From assembly GCA_002353205.1 (NCBI GenBank), contig DEJE01000002.1, positions 1 to 24,575 on the forward strand: DNA of 24,575 nt. Direction: 5' to 3'. Positions 7,968 to 16,024 of the stretch are shown piece by piece. Position 1 is the first letter of the stretch. Each line of letters begins with the position of its first letter. The DNA comes from Prevotella sp. UBA2756. GTDB lineage: Bacteria > Bacteroidota > Bacteroidia > Bacteroidales > Bacteroidaceae. The notes under the pieces were generated by a model. The model saw only the letters and a program-made list of their open reading frames with translations. It searched no databases and was not told the origin of the DNA. A program made the translations under genes and the position numbers.

Positions 7968-9310
7968 ATCGTGATGCTTTCGTTTGCTATGGCTTCACCC
8001 ATCAGGGTGGCGCTGGTTGAACCGGTGATCTTCACCGGAACGGTCTGGCCGATGTGGTGGTTTCCCTTGTCGAAAACCACCATCTTGTTCTGCTCGGTGC
8101 GGCCGCAGAGCTGCTGTCGCGAGCGCTTGCTGAAGCCTTCGACCAGCACGTTGAACGTCTTGCCCACCTCGGCGGCGTTGCGCTGGGCAGAGATTTCGGT
8201 CTGCAAGGCGATGAGCTCGTTCAGACGGCGTATCTTTTCGGCTTCGGGCACGTTGTCGGGCAGGTGCTTGGCGGCGTAGGTGCCGGGTCGCTCGGAATAC
8301 TTGAACATGAACGCGGAGTCGAACTGCACCTCGCGCACCAGCGAGAGTGTCTGCTGGAAGTCGTCCTCGCTCTCGTTATGGTAGCCCACGAAGATGTCGG
8401 TAGACAATCCGCAGTCGGGAATGATGCGCCGGATGGCTTCCACCTTGCGCAGATAGTCTTCGCGCGTGTACTTGCGGTTCATCAGTCGCAACGTGTTATC
8501 GGAGCCGCTCTGCGCCGGGAAATGGATGTGCCGGCAGAGATTGGGCTCTTCGGCGATGGCATGGAGAATGTCTTCGCTCATGTCCTCGGGGTTGCTCGTG
8601 GTGAAGCGGACGCGCATCTGCGGCACTTCGCGTGCCACGCGGCGCAGCAGTTCGGCGAAGCTGGTGCCGCCGGGGACGGGTTTTCCGGCCGGTGAGAGTC
8701 CGTAGCTGTTGACGTTCTGCCCGAGCAGCGTCACCTCCTTGAAGCCCCGCTCGTTCAGGTCGCGCACTTCGCGCAGGATGCTCTCCACGTCGCGCGACCG
8801 TTCGCGGCCTCGCGTGTAGGGCACGATGCAGTAGTGGCAGAAGTTGTTGCAGCCGCGCATGATGCTGACGAAGCCGCCCACCTTCTGTCCGTGGAGCCGC
8901 TGTGGCAGAATGTCGCGGTAGGTCTCTGTCGTCGAGAGCTCCACGTTGATGGCTTTGTGGCCCAGTTCGCACTGCGCGATGAGGTCGGGGAGCGACAGAT
9001 AGGCATCGGGTCCGGCCACGAGGTCGGCGTGGTGCGTGTTGATGAGGTCGTCTTTCATGCGCTCGGCCATGCAGCCGAGAACGCCCACGATGAGGGGTCG
9101 CTTCTTCTTCTGCGCATTGAGCACCTCCAGCCGGTGAATGATTTTCTGCTCGGCGTTGTCGCGCACCGAACAGGTGTTGAGGAACACCGCGTCGGCATCC
9201 TCCTCGCGCTGGCACGCCTCATAGCCTGCCATCTGCATCACCGAAGCCACGACCTCCGAGTCGGCCACATTCATCTGGCACCCGTAGGTCTCGATATATA
9301 GTTTCTTCAT
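7964..9310 (-). CDS. miaB: tRNA-2-methylthio-N6-isopentenyladenosine synthase MiaB
   Basis: A 448-residue radical-SAM methylthiotransferase acting at A37 of tRNAs that read UNN codons. The N-terminal UPF0004 domain has the three cluster cysteines C11 (YGCQMN), C47 (NTCSVR) and C80 (GCMAER). The radical-SAM motif CNNFCHYC gives C154, C158 and C161, followed by IVPYTRGRERSR. A TRAM domain ends the protein (about 380-448, VLVEGFSKRS...). The reading frame is open further upstream, but the ATG at 9310 is chosen because it gives the canonical MKKLYIETYGCQMN start and lies downstream of a promoter box at 9334-9341. It heads the miaB-exporter-acyltransferase-glycosyltransferase run. Confidence 0.96.
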   Translation of the reverse strand: MKKLYIETYGCQMNVADSEVVASVMQMAGYEACQREEDADAVFLNTCSVRDNAEQKIIHRLEVLNAQKKKRPLIVGVLGCMAERMKDDLINTHHADLVAGPDAYLSLPDLIAQCELGHKAINVELSTTETYRDILPQRLHGQKVGGFVSIMRGCNNFCHYCIVPYTRGRERSRDVESILREVRDLNERGFKEVTLLGQNVNSYGLSPAGKPVPGGTSFAELLRRVAREVPQMRVRFTTSNPEDMSEDILHAIAEEPNLCRHIHFPAQSGSDNTLRLMNRKYTREDYLRKVEAIRRIIPDCGLSTDIFVGYHNESEDDFQQTLSLVREVQFDSAFMFKYSERPGTYAAKHLPDNVPEAEKIRRLNELIALQTEISAQRNAAEVGKTFNVLVEGFSKRSRQQLCGRTEQNKMVVFDKGNHHIGQTVPVKITGSTSATLMGEAIANESITI

Positions 9311-9333
9311 TACGAATGATTCAGAATTCTGTG

Positions 9334-9341
9334 CAAATTTA
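9334..9341 (-). promoter_or_regulatory. -7 promoter box for the miaB operon
   Basis: The minus strand reads TAAATTTG followed by CAC, matching TAnnTTTG. It is 23 bp upstream of the chosen miaB ATG, giving a leader of roughly 17 nt. It rules out the longer upstream reading frame as the translated product from this promoter. Confidence 0.6.
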
Positions 9342-9455
9342 GGCAAAAAAGACGAGAATGAAGACAATAGCGTGAAAAAAAGCACCTTTTGGCCTGCGAT
9401 AACGCCGTTTTGATTCTTTTTTTTCTTGAAAAGAAAGATTTTCGGATTTTTATTA

Positions 9456-9463
9456 TATCTTTG
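9456..9463 (+). promoter_or_regulatory. -7 promoter box for the OPT transporter operon
   Basis: TATCTTTG matches TAnnTTTG and is followed by TAGCCGC. Transcription would start near 9468-9470, leaving about 42 nt of leader to the ATG at 9512 and almost none to the alternative ATG at 9476. This favours the downstream start. Together with the box at 9334-9341 it makes 9311-9511 a divergent promoter region. Confidence 0.65.
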
Positions 9464-9511
9464 TAGCCGCTTTTTATGCGTGTTGAAACAAAGAAAACAA
9501 AGATATCTACA

Positions 9512-11506
9512 ATGGAACAGAACGAAAAACAACAAGTGCAGTTGCCCGAGAACGCATTCCGGGAGCTGAAGGACGGAGAACAGTATGAGCCGGTGATGTC
9601 GCCGCGGAAGGTGTATCCCGAAGTGAACGGCTGGTCGGTGACGTGGGGAATCCTCATGGCCATCCTCTTCTCGGCTGCCGCCGCCTACTTAGGACTGAAG
9701 GTGGGTCAGGTGTTTGAGGCCGCCATTCCGATAGCTATTATCGCCGTGGGTGTGTCGACGGCCGCTAAGCGCAAGCAGGGTCTGGGTGAGAATGTCATCA
9801 TACAGAGCATCGGCGCCTGCTCGGGAGCCGTGGTGGCCGGAGCCATCTTCACGCTGCCTGCCATCTATATCCTGCAGGCGAAATACCCTGAGATGTCGGC
9901 TTCGTTCCTCAACATCTTCCTATCGTCGCTCCTCGGCGGCGTGCTCGGCATCCTCTTCCTGATACCGTTCCGCAAGTACTTCGTCAGCGACATGCACGGA
10001 AAATATCCGTTCCCCGAGGCAACGGCCACCACGCAGGTGCTCATCTCGGGCGAGAAGGGCGGCTCGCAGGCCAAACCGCTGCTCATGGCTGGTCTGGTGG
10101 GTGGTCTGTATGACTTCATCGTGGCCACCTTCGGCTGGTGGAACGAGAATGTGACGACGCGCATGATAGGGTGGGGAGCCGACCTGGCCGACCGCGCCAA
10201 GCTGGTGCTGAAGGTGAACACAGGTGCCGCCGTGCTCGGACTGGGCTACATCATCGGACTGAAATACGCTTTCATTATCTGTCTCGGCTCGCTGGCCGTG
10301 TGGTGGATCATCGTGCCGGGAATGGCACTGCTGTTCCCCCACGACGTGCTGAACATGTGGGATCCGTCGATCACGACTGCCGTGGGCGACATGTCGGCCG
10401 AACATATCTTCACCTCGTATGGCAAGAGCATCGGTATCGGCGGCATCGCCATGGCCGGTGTGATTGGCATCATCCGCTCGTGGGGCATTATCAAGAGTGC
10501 CGTGGGTCTGGCTGCACGCGAGATGAAAGGCGGTTCGAGCGCCAGCCGCGACCAGTTGCGCACGCAGCGCGACATCTCGTTCAAGATTATTGCCATCGGA
10601 AGCGTGGTGACCATCTTGGTGACGTTCCTCTTCTTCTGGTTCGGCGTGATGGACAACCTGCTGTTTGCCGTCGTGGGCATCCTGCTCGTGGCCTTCATCG
10701 CCTTCCTGTTCACCACCGTGGCTGCCAATGCCATTGCCATCGTGGGCTCGAACCCGGTGAGCGGCATGACGCTGATGACGCTCATCCTGGCTTCTGTGGT
10801 GATGGTGGCCGTGGGTCTGAAAGGTCCCGGCGGCATGCTGGCCGCACTGATCATGGGTGGCGTGGTGTGCACGGCACTGTCGGTGGCCGGCTCGTTCATC
10901 ACCGACCTGAAAATCGGTTACTGGTTGGGAACGACGCCGCAGAAGCAGGAACAGTGGAAGTTCCTCGGCACGCTGGTGTCGGCACTGACCGTGGGCGGCG
11001 TGATGATGCTGCTCAACCAAACCTACGACTTCGCATCGGGCGAACTCGCCGCACCGCAGGCCAACGCTATGGCTGCCGTCATCGAACCGCTGATGAGCGG
11101 AGTGGGCGCCCCGTGGCTGCTCTATGCCATCGGTGCCGCCATCGCCGTGGTGCTGACGCTGTGCAAAGTGCCGGCTCTGCCCTTCGCACTGGGCATGTTC
11201 ATCCCCATTCAGCTCAACATCCCGCTGCTGGTGGGCGGTGCCGTGAACTGGTTCGTCACCTCACGGTCGGCCGATAAGAAGGTGAACGACGAGCGCGGCG
11301 AGAAAGGAACGCTCATTGCCAGCGGTTTCATTGCCGGCGGTGCACTGATGGGCGTCGTGTCGGCGCTGCTGCGCTTCGTCGGCTTCAACCCCATCAACGA
11401 GACGTGGCTGGCCAATCCGCTGTCGGAGGCACTGTCGCTGGCTGCCTATCTGTTGCTCATTGCCTACTTCATCGTGGCCACAAGGAAGAAGGCAGGTGAG
11501 GTCTGA
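9512..11506 (+). CDS. OPT-family oligopeptide transporter
   Basis: A 664-residue polytopic inner-membrane protein with about 14-16 hydrophobic segments. Family-typical stretches include SAAAAYLGLKVGQVFEAAIPIAI, the Gly-rich NVIIQSIGACSGAVVAGAIFTLPA, FPEATATTQVLISGE and ALPFALGMFIPIQLNIPLLVGGA. OPT proteins import short peptides (some import metal chelates) by proton coupling. The frame is open from an ATG at 9476, but the ATG at 9512 (MEQNEKQQ) is preferred because the promoter box ends at 9463 and an A-rich leader precedes it. It is followed after 14 bp by a DUF4294 gene and then a secreted cysteine peptidase, which suggests a peptide-use operon. Confidence 0.93.
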   Translation: MEQNEKQQVQLPENAFRELKDGEQYEPVMSPRKVYPEVNGWSVTWGILMAILFSAAAAYLGLKVGQVFEAAIPIAIIAVGVSTAAKRKQGLGENVIIQSIGACSGAVVAGAIFTLPAIYILQAKYPEMSASFLNIFLSSLLGGVLGILFLIPFRKYFVSDMHGKYPFPEATATTQVLISGEKGGSQAKPLLMAGLVGGLYDFIVATFGWWNENVTTRMIGWGADLADRAKLVLKVNTGAAVLGLGYIIGLKYAFIICLGSLAVWWIIVPGMALLFPHDVLNMWDPSITTAVGDMSAEHIFTSYGKSIGIGGIAMAGVIGIIRSWGIIKSAVGLAAREMKGGSSASRDQLRTQRDISFKIIAIGSVVTILVTFLFFWFGVMDNLLFAVVGILLVAFIAFLFTTVAANAIAIVGSNPVSGMTLMTLILASVVMVAVGLKGPGGMLAALIMGGVVCTALSVAGSFITDLKIGYWLGTTPQKQEQWKFLGTLVSALTVGGVMMLLNQTYDFASGELAAPQANAMAAVIEPLMSGVGAPWLLYAIGAAIAVVLTLCKVPALPFALGMFIPIQLNIPLLVGGAVNWFVTSRSADKKVNDERGEKGTLIASGFIAGGALMGVVSALLRFVGFNPINETWLANPLSEALSLAAYLLLIAYFIVATRKKAGEV

Positions 11507-11520
11507 AACATCAAAGAATC

Positions 11521-12165
11521 ATGAAACGCAACGTACTTCTGCTGTTATGGACGCTGTGGCTGCCGATGATTGCGGCAGCACAGACGAACCGTCCGGGCTA
11601 TGTGCCACCTGAAGACCGCGAGGTGGACATGGACAACCCCACGTTCGTGCCGATGGTGAAGGTGTCGAAGGTGGCGCGCGACGGCGACAGCCTGCAATAT
11701 GTTGAGCTGGGCGAAATCTATGTGTCGCCCCAGATGGAGTTCAAGAGCGAGAAACAGCGCCAGGCCTTCAACCGACTGGTGCACAACGTGAAGAAAGTGC
11801 TGCCCATTGCGAAGGAGGTGAACCAGATAATCATCGAGACCTACGACTATCTGCAGACCCTTCCGACGAAGGAAGCAAAGGAGGAACACATGAAGCGCGT
11901 GGAGAAAAGTCTGAAGAAAGAATACGGTCCGCGCATGAAGAAGCTCACCTACAGTCAGGGCAAACTGCTCATCAAGTTGGTGTATCGTGAGTGTAACTCC
12001 TCTGGATACGAACTCATTCAGGCCTTTCTCGGTCCGGTCCGCGCCGGAATGTACCAGGCTTTCGCGTGGGCTTTCGGTGCCAGTCTGATGAAGAAATACG
12101 ATGCCGAGAAGACCGACAGGCTGACAGAGCGTGTGGTAAGGATGGTGGAAAGCGGTCAGTTGTGA
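11521..12165 (+). CDS. DUF4294 domain protein, exported
   Basis: A 214-residue protein with a Sec signal peptide (MKRNVLLLLWTLWLPMIAAAQ) and a C-terminal charged, mostly helical domain (about 55-210) that I recognise as the Bacteroidota-restricted DUF4294 family: an IYVSPQMEFKSEKQRQAFNRLVHNVKKVLPIAKEV-like core (quoted in part: EIYVSPQMEFKSEKQ) followed by KLTYSQGKLLIKLV. Function is unknown. It probably resides in the periplasm or attached to the envelope. It lies 14 bp after the OPT transporter and 64 bp before a lipoprotein peptidase on the same strand, so it is likely co-transcribed, but no biochemical role can be inferred from that alone. Confidence 0.85.
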   Translation: MKRNVLLLLWTLWLPMIAAAQTNRPGYVPPEDREVDMDNPTFVPMVKVSKVARDGDSLQYVELGEIYVSPQMEFKSEKQRQAFNRLVHNVKKVLPIAKEVNQIIIETYDYLQTLPTKEAKEEHMKRVEKSLKKEYGPRMKKLTYSQGKLLIKLVYRECNSSGYELIQAFLGPVRAGMYQAFAWAFGASLMKKYDAEKTDRLTERVVRMVESGQL

Positions 12166-12229
12166 CAAAAACAGGCTCAGGAACAGCTCAAACAGGGCGT
12201 TTGTGTTGTCTGGAACGTGATTGAAAAAG

Positions 12230-13291
12230 ATGAAGAAAAGGTGGCTTATGGTGTTGCCGGCGGTTTTTCTGTTGGTAACATCGTGTTCAGAACAGACGAA
12301 AGAAGAGAAGAGGAGCCAAGAAAAAACGGTTGCTCCGAAGACGGAATGCCTTGTACCCACCACGCCGGTGAAGAATCAGGGTAACTCCTCTCTGTGCTGG
12401 ATCTATGCCATGCTGGCTACCATCGAGAGCGAACACCTGATGATGGGCGACTCGGTGAACCTGTCGCCACACTTCGTTGCGCGCAGTCTGTTAGAGGAAG
12501 AGGCGGAGCGTGTCTACCTGAGCAAAGGTAAAGAGCACATCCGACTGCGCGGAATGGCGCAAGACCTGATAGGAATGATTCAACGCCACGGCCTGACTCA
12601 CTTCGACTCTTTCCGCAGTGAGGCGAACTACAACGTGGTGAAACGCAAGGCTGAGATGCTTGTGAGGCAGTATGTGGGCCGAAGCAATGGTCTTCACGAC
12701 ATGAAGAAAGCGCTGGGCACGCTGCTCGACGACCAAGTGCACCCCGAACTGCGCTTCGTCTTCATGCTCGGCGCCGAGTATACGCCGCTGGAGTTCGCAC
12801 ATAGTGTGTGTATGGACGATGAATATGTGGCGCTCACCAGCTTCAGTCACCATGAATACGGCCGGCCTTTCGTGCTCGACGTGCCCGACAACCACGGCCG
12901 ACACTCCTTCATGAACCTCCCGCTCGACTCACTGATGGGACATATCGACGATGCGTTGCAGCGCGGGCATCCCGTCTGTTGGGAGGGCGACAGCAGCGAA
13001 CCGCTCTTCTCGTTCGCCCAAGGCATTGCGAAAATGGAGACCGACAGCGTAAGGGTGACGCAACAGATGCGACAGCAGATGTTCGAACGTCTGCAGACCA
13101 CCGACGACCACTGCATGGAGATGATCGGTATGGCACGCACACCGCAGGGCAAACGTTATTATATTTGTAAGAACTCGTGGGGAACGGAGAATCCCTTTGG
13201 CGGTCTGATGTATCTTAGCGAAAATTATGTCAGGGCTAAGACAATGGCTGTCTGGATGAGCCAAAGGGCTTATTACGGCGATGATTACTGA
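12230..13291 (+). CDS. Lipoprotein papain-fold cysteine peptidase (C1 family, C1B/bleomycin-hydrolase-like)
   Basis: A 353-residue protein with a lipoprotein signal (lipobox VTSC, Cys19) and a papain-fold catalytic domain starting about residue 40. The catalytic set is visible: Q50 and C56 in VKNQGNSSLCW, H294 in DDHCMEMIG, and N315 in KNSWGTENPFGG. The insertions between Cys and His and the DDHCM...KNSWG ending resemble aminopeptidase C/bleomycin hydrolases, which normally are cytoplasmic; here a lipid anchor puts the enzyme in the envelope. A TTG at 12221 is also in frame, but the ATG at 12230 gives a standard MKKRW signal-peptide start. Likely role: trimming peptides outside the cytoplasm, possibly feeding the OPT transporter two genes upstream (inference). 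Confidence 0.87.
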   Translation: MKKRWLMVLPAVFLLVTSCSEQTKEEKRSQEKTVAPKTECLVPTTPVKNQGNSSLCWIYAMLATIESEHLMMGDSVNLSPHFVARSLLEEEAERVYLSKGKEHIRLRGMAQDLIGMIQRHGLTHFDSFRSEANYNVVKRKAEMLVRQYVGRSNGLHDMKKALGTLLDDQVHPELRFVFMLGAEYTPLEFAHSVCMDDEYVALTSFSHHEYGRPFVLDVPDNHGRHSFMNLPLDSLMGHIDDALQRGHPVCWEGDSSEPLFSFAQGIAKMETDSVRVTQQMRQQMFERLQTTDDHCMEMIGMARTPQGKRYYICKNSWGTENPFGGLMYLSENYVRAKTMAVWMSQRAYYGDDY

Positions 13292-13344
13292 TTCAGGAAT
13301 GAGAACGAAGGGTTGATTGTACGCCGTGCTATGGGTGCGAACGG

Positions 13345-14178
13345 CTATTCCAAATCAATGTGCTGCACGCGGATATTTTCGTGCAGGAAGATTTGGGCAT
13401 TTTCCTTGAATTTCTCTTCGCTTTCCGTTGTGAGATAGAAACACTGGCCGTGCTTCGTCAGCTTGCGCTCCATCTCAGGATGACGGCGCAGGTAGTCGCA
13501 CAGACTGGCTGCCACATACTGTCCTTGCGGCACAACGCGCACTTGGGGAGGCACATGGGCAACGATGGAACTCATCAGCAACGGATAGTGTGTGCAGCCG
13601 AGAACGATGGCATCGATGGCGGGATCTTTGCGCAAGAGCTGGTCGATGCGCTTCTTCACAAAATAGTCGGCACCGGGAGAGTCGGCCTCATTGGCTTCGA
13701 CGATGGCAGCCCACAGCGGACAAGCCTGCCCCGTGACGGTGATATCGGGCCACAGTTTCTGGATTTCCATGTTATAGCTCTCGCTGCGCACCGTGCCTTC
13801 GGTGGCCAGGATGCCTACATGTCGCGACTTGGTGAGCTGTCCGATGACTTCAGCCGTCGGTCTGATGATGCCAAGGACGCGCCGGTCGGGAGCCAGTTCG
13901 GGCAATATGCGCTGCTGAATGCTGCGCAGAGCTTTCGCCGATGCCGTGTTGCAACCAAGGATGACGAGGTGGCAACCGCGCTCAAACAAGCGCAGCACAG
14001 CCTGACGGGTGAACTGATACACCACTTCGAACGACCGAGAGCCGTAGGGAGCACGCGCATTGTCGCCCAGATACATGTAGTCGTATTCGGGAAGTTGCTG
14101 GCGGATGCCGTGCAAGATGGTGAGGCCTCCGTAGCCAGAATCAAAAATGCCTATCGGACCTGGCTCTGTTGGAAACAT
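13345..14178 (-). CDS. murI: Glutamate racemase MurI
   Basis: A 277-residue cofactor-independent racemase converting L- to D-glutamate for peptidoglycan. Family motifs are GIFDSGYGGLTI (D13, S14), YLGDNARAPYG, the first catalytic cysteine C76 in LGCNTAS, and the second, C195, in LGCTHYPLL. Length is normal. The start is 5 bp downstream of the stop of an OmpH-like gene, so the two are very likely translated from one message. It converges with the lipoprotein peptidase gene across a 53-bp gap in which I see no convincing terminator. Confidence 0.96.
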   Translation of the reverse strand: MFPTEPGPIGIFDSGYGGLTILHGIRQQLPEYDYMYLGDNARAPYGSRSFEVVYQFTRQAVLRLFERGCHLVILGCNTASAKALRSIQQRILPELAPDRRVLGIIRPTAEVIGQLTKSRHVGILATEGTVRSESYNMEIQKLWPDITVTGQACPLWAAIVEANEADSPGADYFVKKRIDQLLRKDPAIDAIVLGCTHYPLLMSSIVAHVPPQVRVVPQGQYVAASLCDYLRRHPEMERKLTKHGQCFYLTTESEEKFKENAQIFLHENIRVQHIDLE

Positions 14179-14183
14179 CGTTG

Positions 14184-14735
14184 TCAGGGAATTTGTGATA
14201 ACATCTGCTTGAGCAACGAGCTGATGTCCTCGCCCATGGTGGGATCGACGAACGGCACGGCATTGTTATCGGTGTTGAGGATGAAGGCATAGCCGTGTTC
14301 CTGTCCTATGAAGCGAAGCGCCTCAGTGATTTTTTTCTTGATGGGGAGCTCGGCATCGCGGCGTGCAGCTTCCAACAGTCGGCTGGCCTCTTTCTTGAAA
14401 GCGATGTTCTTCTCCATGATCTGCTGCAGCTCCGACTGTCGTTTCTGCCTAATGAGGGGTGCATATTCCGACTGGTGGGCAAGGAAATCCTCGTATTTGC
14501 GGTTGAATTCCTCTTCGGCGCGCTTGGTTTCTGCGCTATATTGAGCCTCGAGGTTCTCCATGTTGCGCTGCATGATGGAGTAGTCGGGACTGTTGCGCAG
14601 GGCTTCCTCATAGCTGAAGAAGCCGAATCGTATCTGTGCCGAAGAGTTCAGTGGAAGAAATGTAAAAAGGTAAAAGAGCAGGATTCCCTTGAACCATGTA
14701 TTGTTGATACGCGTGCAAATGCTTTTCCTATCCAT
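14184..14735 (-). CDS. OmpH/Skp-family periplasmic chaperone-like protein (third paralogue)
   Basis: A 183-residue protein with a signal sequence (about residues 17-34, LLFYLFTFLPLNSSAQ) and a long charged helical middle (about 50-135) typical of the coiled-coil arms of Skp/OmpH. The end, YAFILNTDNNAVPFVDPTMGEDISSLLKQML, matches the Skp-type beta body (VL...N...VPYVD-like). It is more divergent from the other two OmpH genes than they are from each other in the signal region, is separated from them by a strong hairpin, and is only 5 bp from murI. It probably helps hold unfolded outer-membrane proteins in the periplasm. No promoter box was seen in the 124-bp gap upstream. Confidence 0.83.
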   Translation of the reverse strand: MDRKSICTRINNTWFKGILLFYLFTFLPLNSSAQIRFGFFSYEEALRNSPDYSIMQRNMENLEAQYSAETKRAEEEFNRKYEDFLAHQSEYAPLIRQKRQSELQQIMEKNIAFKKEASRLLEAARRDAELPIKKKITEALRFIGQEHGYAFILNTDNNAVPFVDPTMGEDISSLLKQMLSQIP

Positions 14736-14797
14736 CGTTTTCCCCTTTGCTATCCTTTATTCCTCTTTACTTATCTTTTTCTTATTCATGATTATAG

Positions 14798-14843
14798 TGC
14801 CGGAAACCATCATGCCGATGTCGACGGATGATGGTTTCCGGCA
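14798..14843 (-). terminator. Perfect 16-bp hairpin without T-run between ompH paralogues
   Basis: TGCCGGAAACCATCAT (14798-14813) is exactly complementary to 14828-14843 around a 14-nt loop. It lies 16 bp beyond the stop codon of the middle ompH gene. On the transcribed (minus) strand the stem is followed by ACTATAATC rather than a T-run, so it is not a classical intrinsic terminator. It may protect the 3' end of the upstream message, or partially attenuate expression of the third ompH and murI. The structure is certain; the role is inferred. Confidence 0.55.
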
Positions 14844-14859
14844 TGTTGTCGTGCTGACT

Positions 14860-15357
14860 TTACTTCATCTTGTTCAGCTCGGCCTTCACCTCGGTGGTGA
14901 GATCCTTGCTGAGCGTGCTGCTGATGTAGGGCAGTGAGCCTGTCTGCATGATGTAGACGTAGCCACCGGCCTTGCCGACGTTCTCGATAGCCTTGAACAC
15001 TTTCTCCTGAATGGGCTGCACTTTCTCCTGCTGAGCCTTCTGGAATGCGGCGGCATTATCCTGCTGGGCCTGCTGGAACTTCTCGTAGAGCTTGTTCAGT
15101 TCGGCTTCGGTCTCTTTCTTCTGCGTCTCGTTCATGGTGCTCTGCTGCTTCTGGTAGTTGTCCATCTTCGTCTGAATCTCGCGCTGCATGCCTTCGAGTT
15201 CGTTCTGATACTGCTTGCTGAGAGCCTCAAGTTCACCGTTGACCTTGCTCAGCTCTGGCAGCGACTGCATGATGGCCTGTGTGTCTACATGTCCAAACTT
15301 CTGTGCGAATGTTGCCATGGGAGCGAACATCATCAACATTAAAATAATTTTCTTCAT
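14860..15357 (-). CDS. OmpH/Skp-family periplasmic chaperone (second paralogue)
   Basis: A 165-residue protein with a signal peptide cut near ATFAQ (about residue 19), then FGHVDTQAIMQSLPE, the usual N-terminal beta strand and helix of the OmpH family. Residues about 40-125 form a Gln/Glu/Lys-rich coiled coil (EALSKQYQNELEGMQ...), and the C-terminal strand region has GGYVYIMQTGSLPYIS. This is the common layout and size of Skp, which binds outer-membrane proteins in the periplasm for delivery to BamA. It lies 66 bp downstream of another ompH and beyond bamA on the same strand. Confidence 0.9.
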   Translation of the reverse strand: MKKIILMLMMFAPMATFAQKFGHVDTQAIMQSLPELSKVNGELEALSKQYQNELEGMQREIQTKMDNYQKQQSTMNETQKKETEAELNKLYEKFQQAQQDNAAAFQKAQQEKVQPIQEKVFKAIENVGKAGGYVYIMQTGSLPYISSTLSKDLTTEVKAELNKMK

Positions 15358-15393
15358 TGTCGTTTTTTTATTATAAGATTATTGTTTTATTAT

Positions 15394-15446
15394 TTAGTTG
15401 CTATATCCAAGCTTCTTTTTCTATTAGTTGCTGTATCCGAGCTTCT
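15394..15446 (-). repeat. Duplicated 3' end of the first ompH gene (ghost C-terminus)
   Basis: The last 23 bp of the first ompH gene (15424-15446, encoding KLGYSN and stop) recur exactly 30 bp downstream at 15394-15416 with two differences. In frame the copy would read KKLGYSN-stop, and both differences are synonymous (CTC to CTT, TAC to TAT). The copy sits after the stop codon, in the 66-bp gap before the second ompH. It looks like a remnant of another coding 3' end. Confidence 0.7.
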
Positions 15447-15933
15447 GGAGCACGTCGTTGCTGATGTCAACTTTGGGCGAACCGAACACGATGCCCTGCT
15501 CGCTGCGGTCGATGACGAGGTCGTAGCCACGCATCTTGGCAATGTCTTTCAGCGCATTGTAGATTTCTTCCTGAATGGGCGTCATCAGGGCTTCGCGCTT
15601 CTTGAAGAGCTCACCTTCAGGACCGAAATACTTCTTCTTCAGCTCGCTGGCCTCATGCTCTTTCTGCATGATGGTCTCCTGCTTGGCTTTTTTCTGTTCC
15701 TGCGAGAGGAAGACCACCTCGTTCTGGTAGTTCTTGTAGAGCGTCTGCGCCTCCGTTGTCAGCGCATCCACCTCAGCCTGCCATTTCTTGGCCACCTGCG
15801 ATAGCTGCTCGTTGGCGCGTTCGTAGGCAGGGATGTTCTTCAGGATGTATTCCATATCAATGAGTGCGAACTTCTGTGCACTTGCCGTCATCGCCGCCAT
15901 GGCGAGGAAGGCTATCATCATCATTTTCTTCAT
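15424..15933 (-). CDS. OmpH/Skp-family periplasmic chaperone (first paralogue)
   Basis: A 169-residue protein with a signal peptide (MKKMMMIAFLAMAAMTASAQ), the family start KFALIDMEYILKNIPAYE, a long coiled coil (about 40-115; QEQKKAKQETIMQKEHEASE) and a closing segment RGYDLVIDRSEQGIVFGSPKVDISNDVLQKLGY. It is the first of three OmpH-like genes downstream of bamA, matching the widespread bamA-skp gene order. The 138-bp gap from bamA holds a short repeat tail and no firm promoter box, so it may depend on readthrough from the bamA operon. Confidence 0.91.
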   Translation of the reverse strand: MKKMMMIAFLAMAAMTASAQKFALIDMEYILKNIPAYERANEQLSQVAKKWQAEVDALTTEAQTLYKNYQNEVVFLSQEQKKAKQETIMQKEHEASELKKKYFGPEGELFKKREALMTPIQEEIYNALKDIAKMRGYDLVIDRSEQGIVFGSPKVDISNDVLQKLGYSN

Positions 15934-16024
15934 ATCCTAAGTTTTTATTTGTTCTGCTATAAGACGGCCTTTTATCGCTGAAAGATTAACCGTCGACATA
16001 ATAATTAAATAATTCTTAACTAAA

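Noticed and set aside
9476..9511. Upstream ATG extending the OPT transporter by 12 residues
   Set aside because: It lies only about 12 bp after the -7 box, leaving almost no leader, and adds no family sequence.
13292..13347. Weak GCCGT/ACGGC stem in the convergent gap between the peptidase and murI
   Set aside because: Only 5 bp with a 13-nt loop, no T-run, and it overlaps the murI stop; likely chance.
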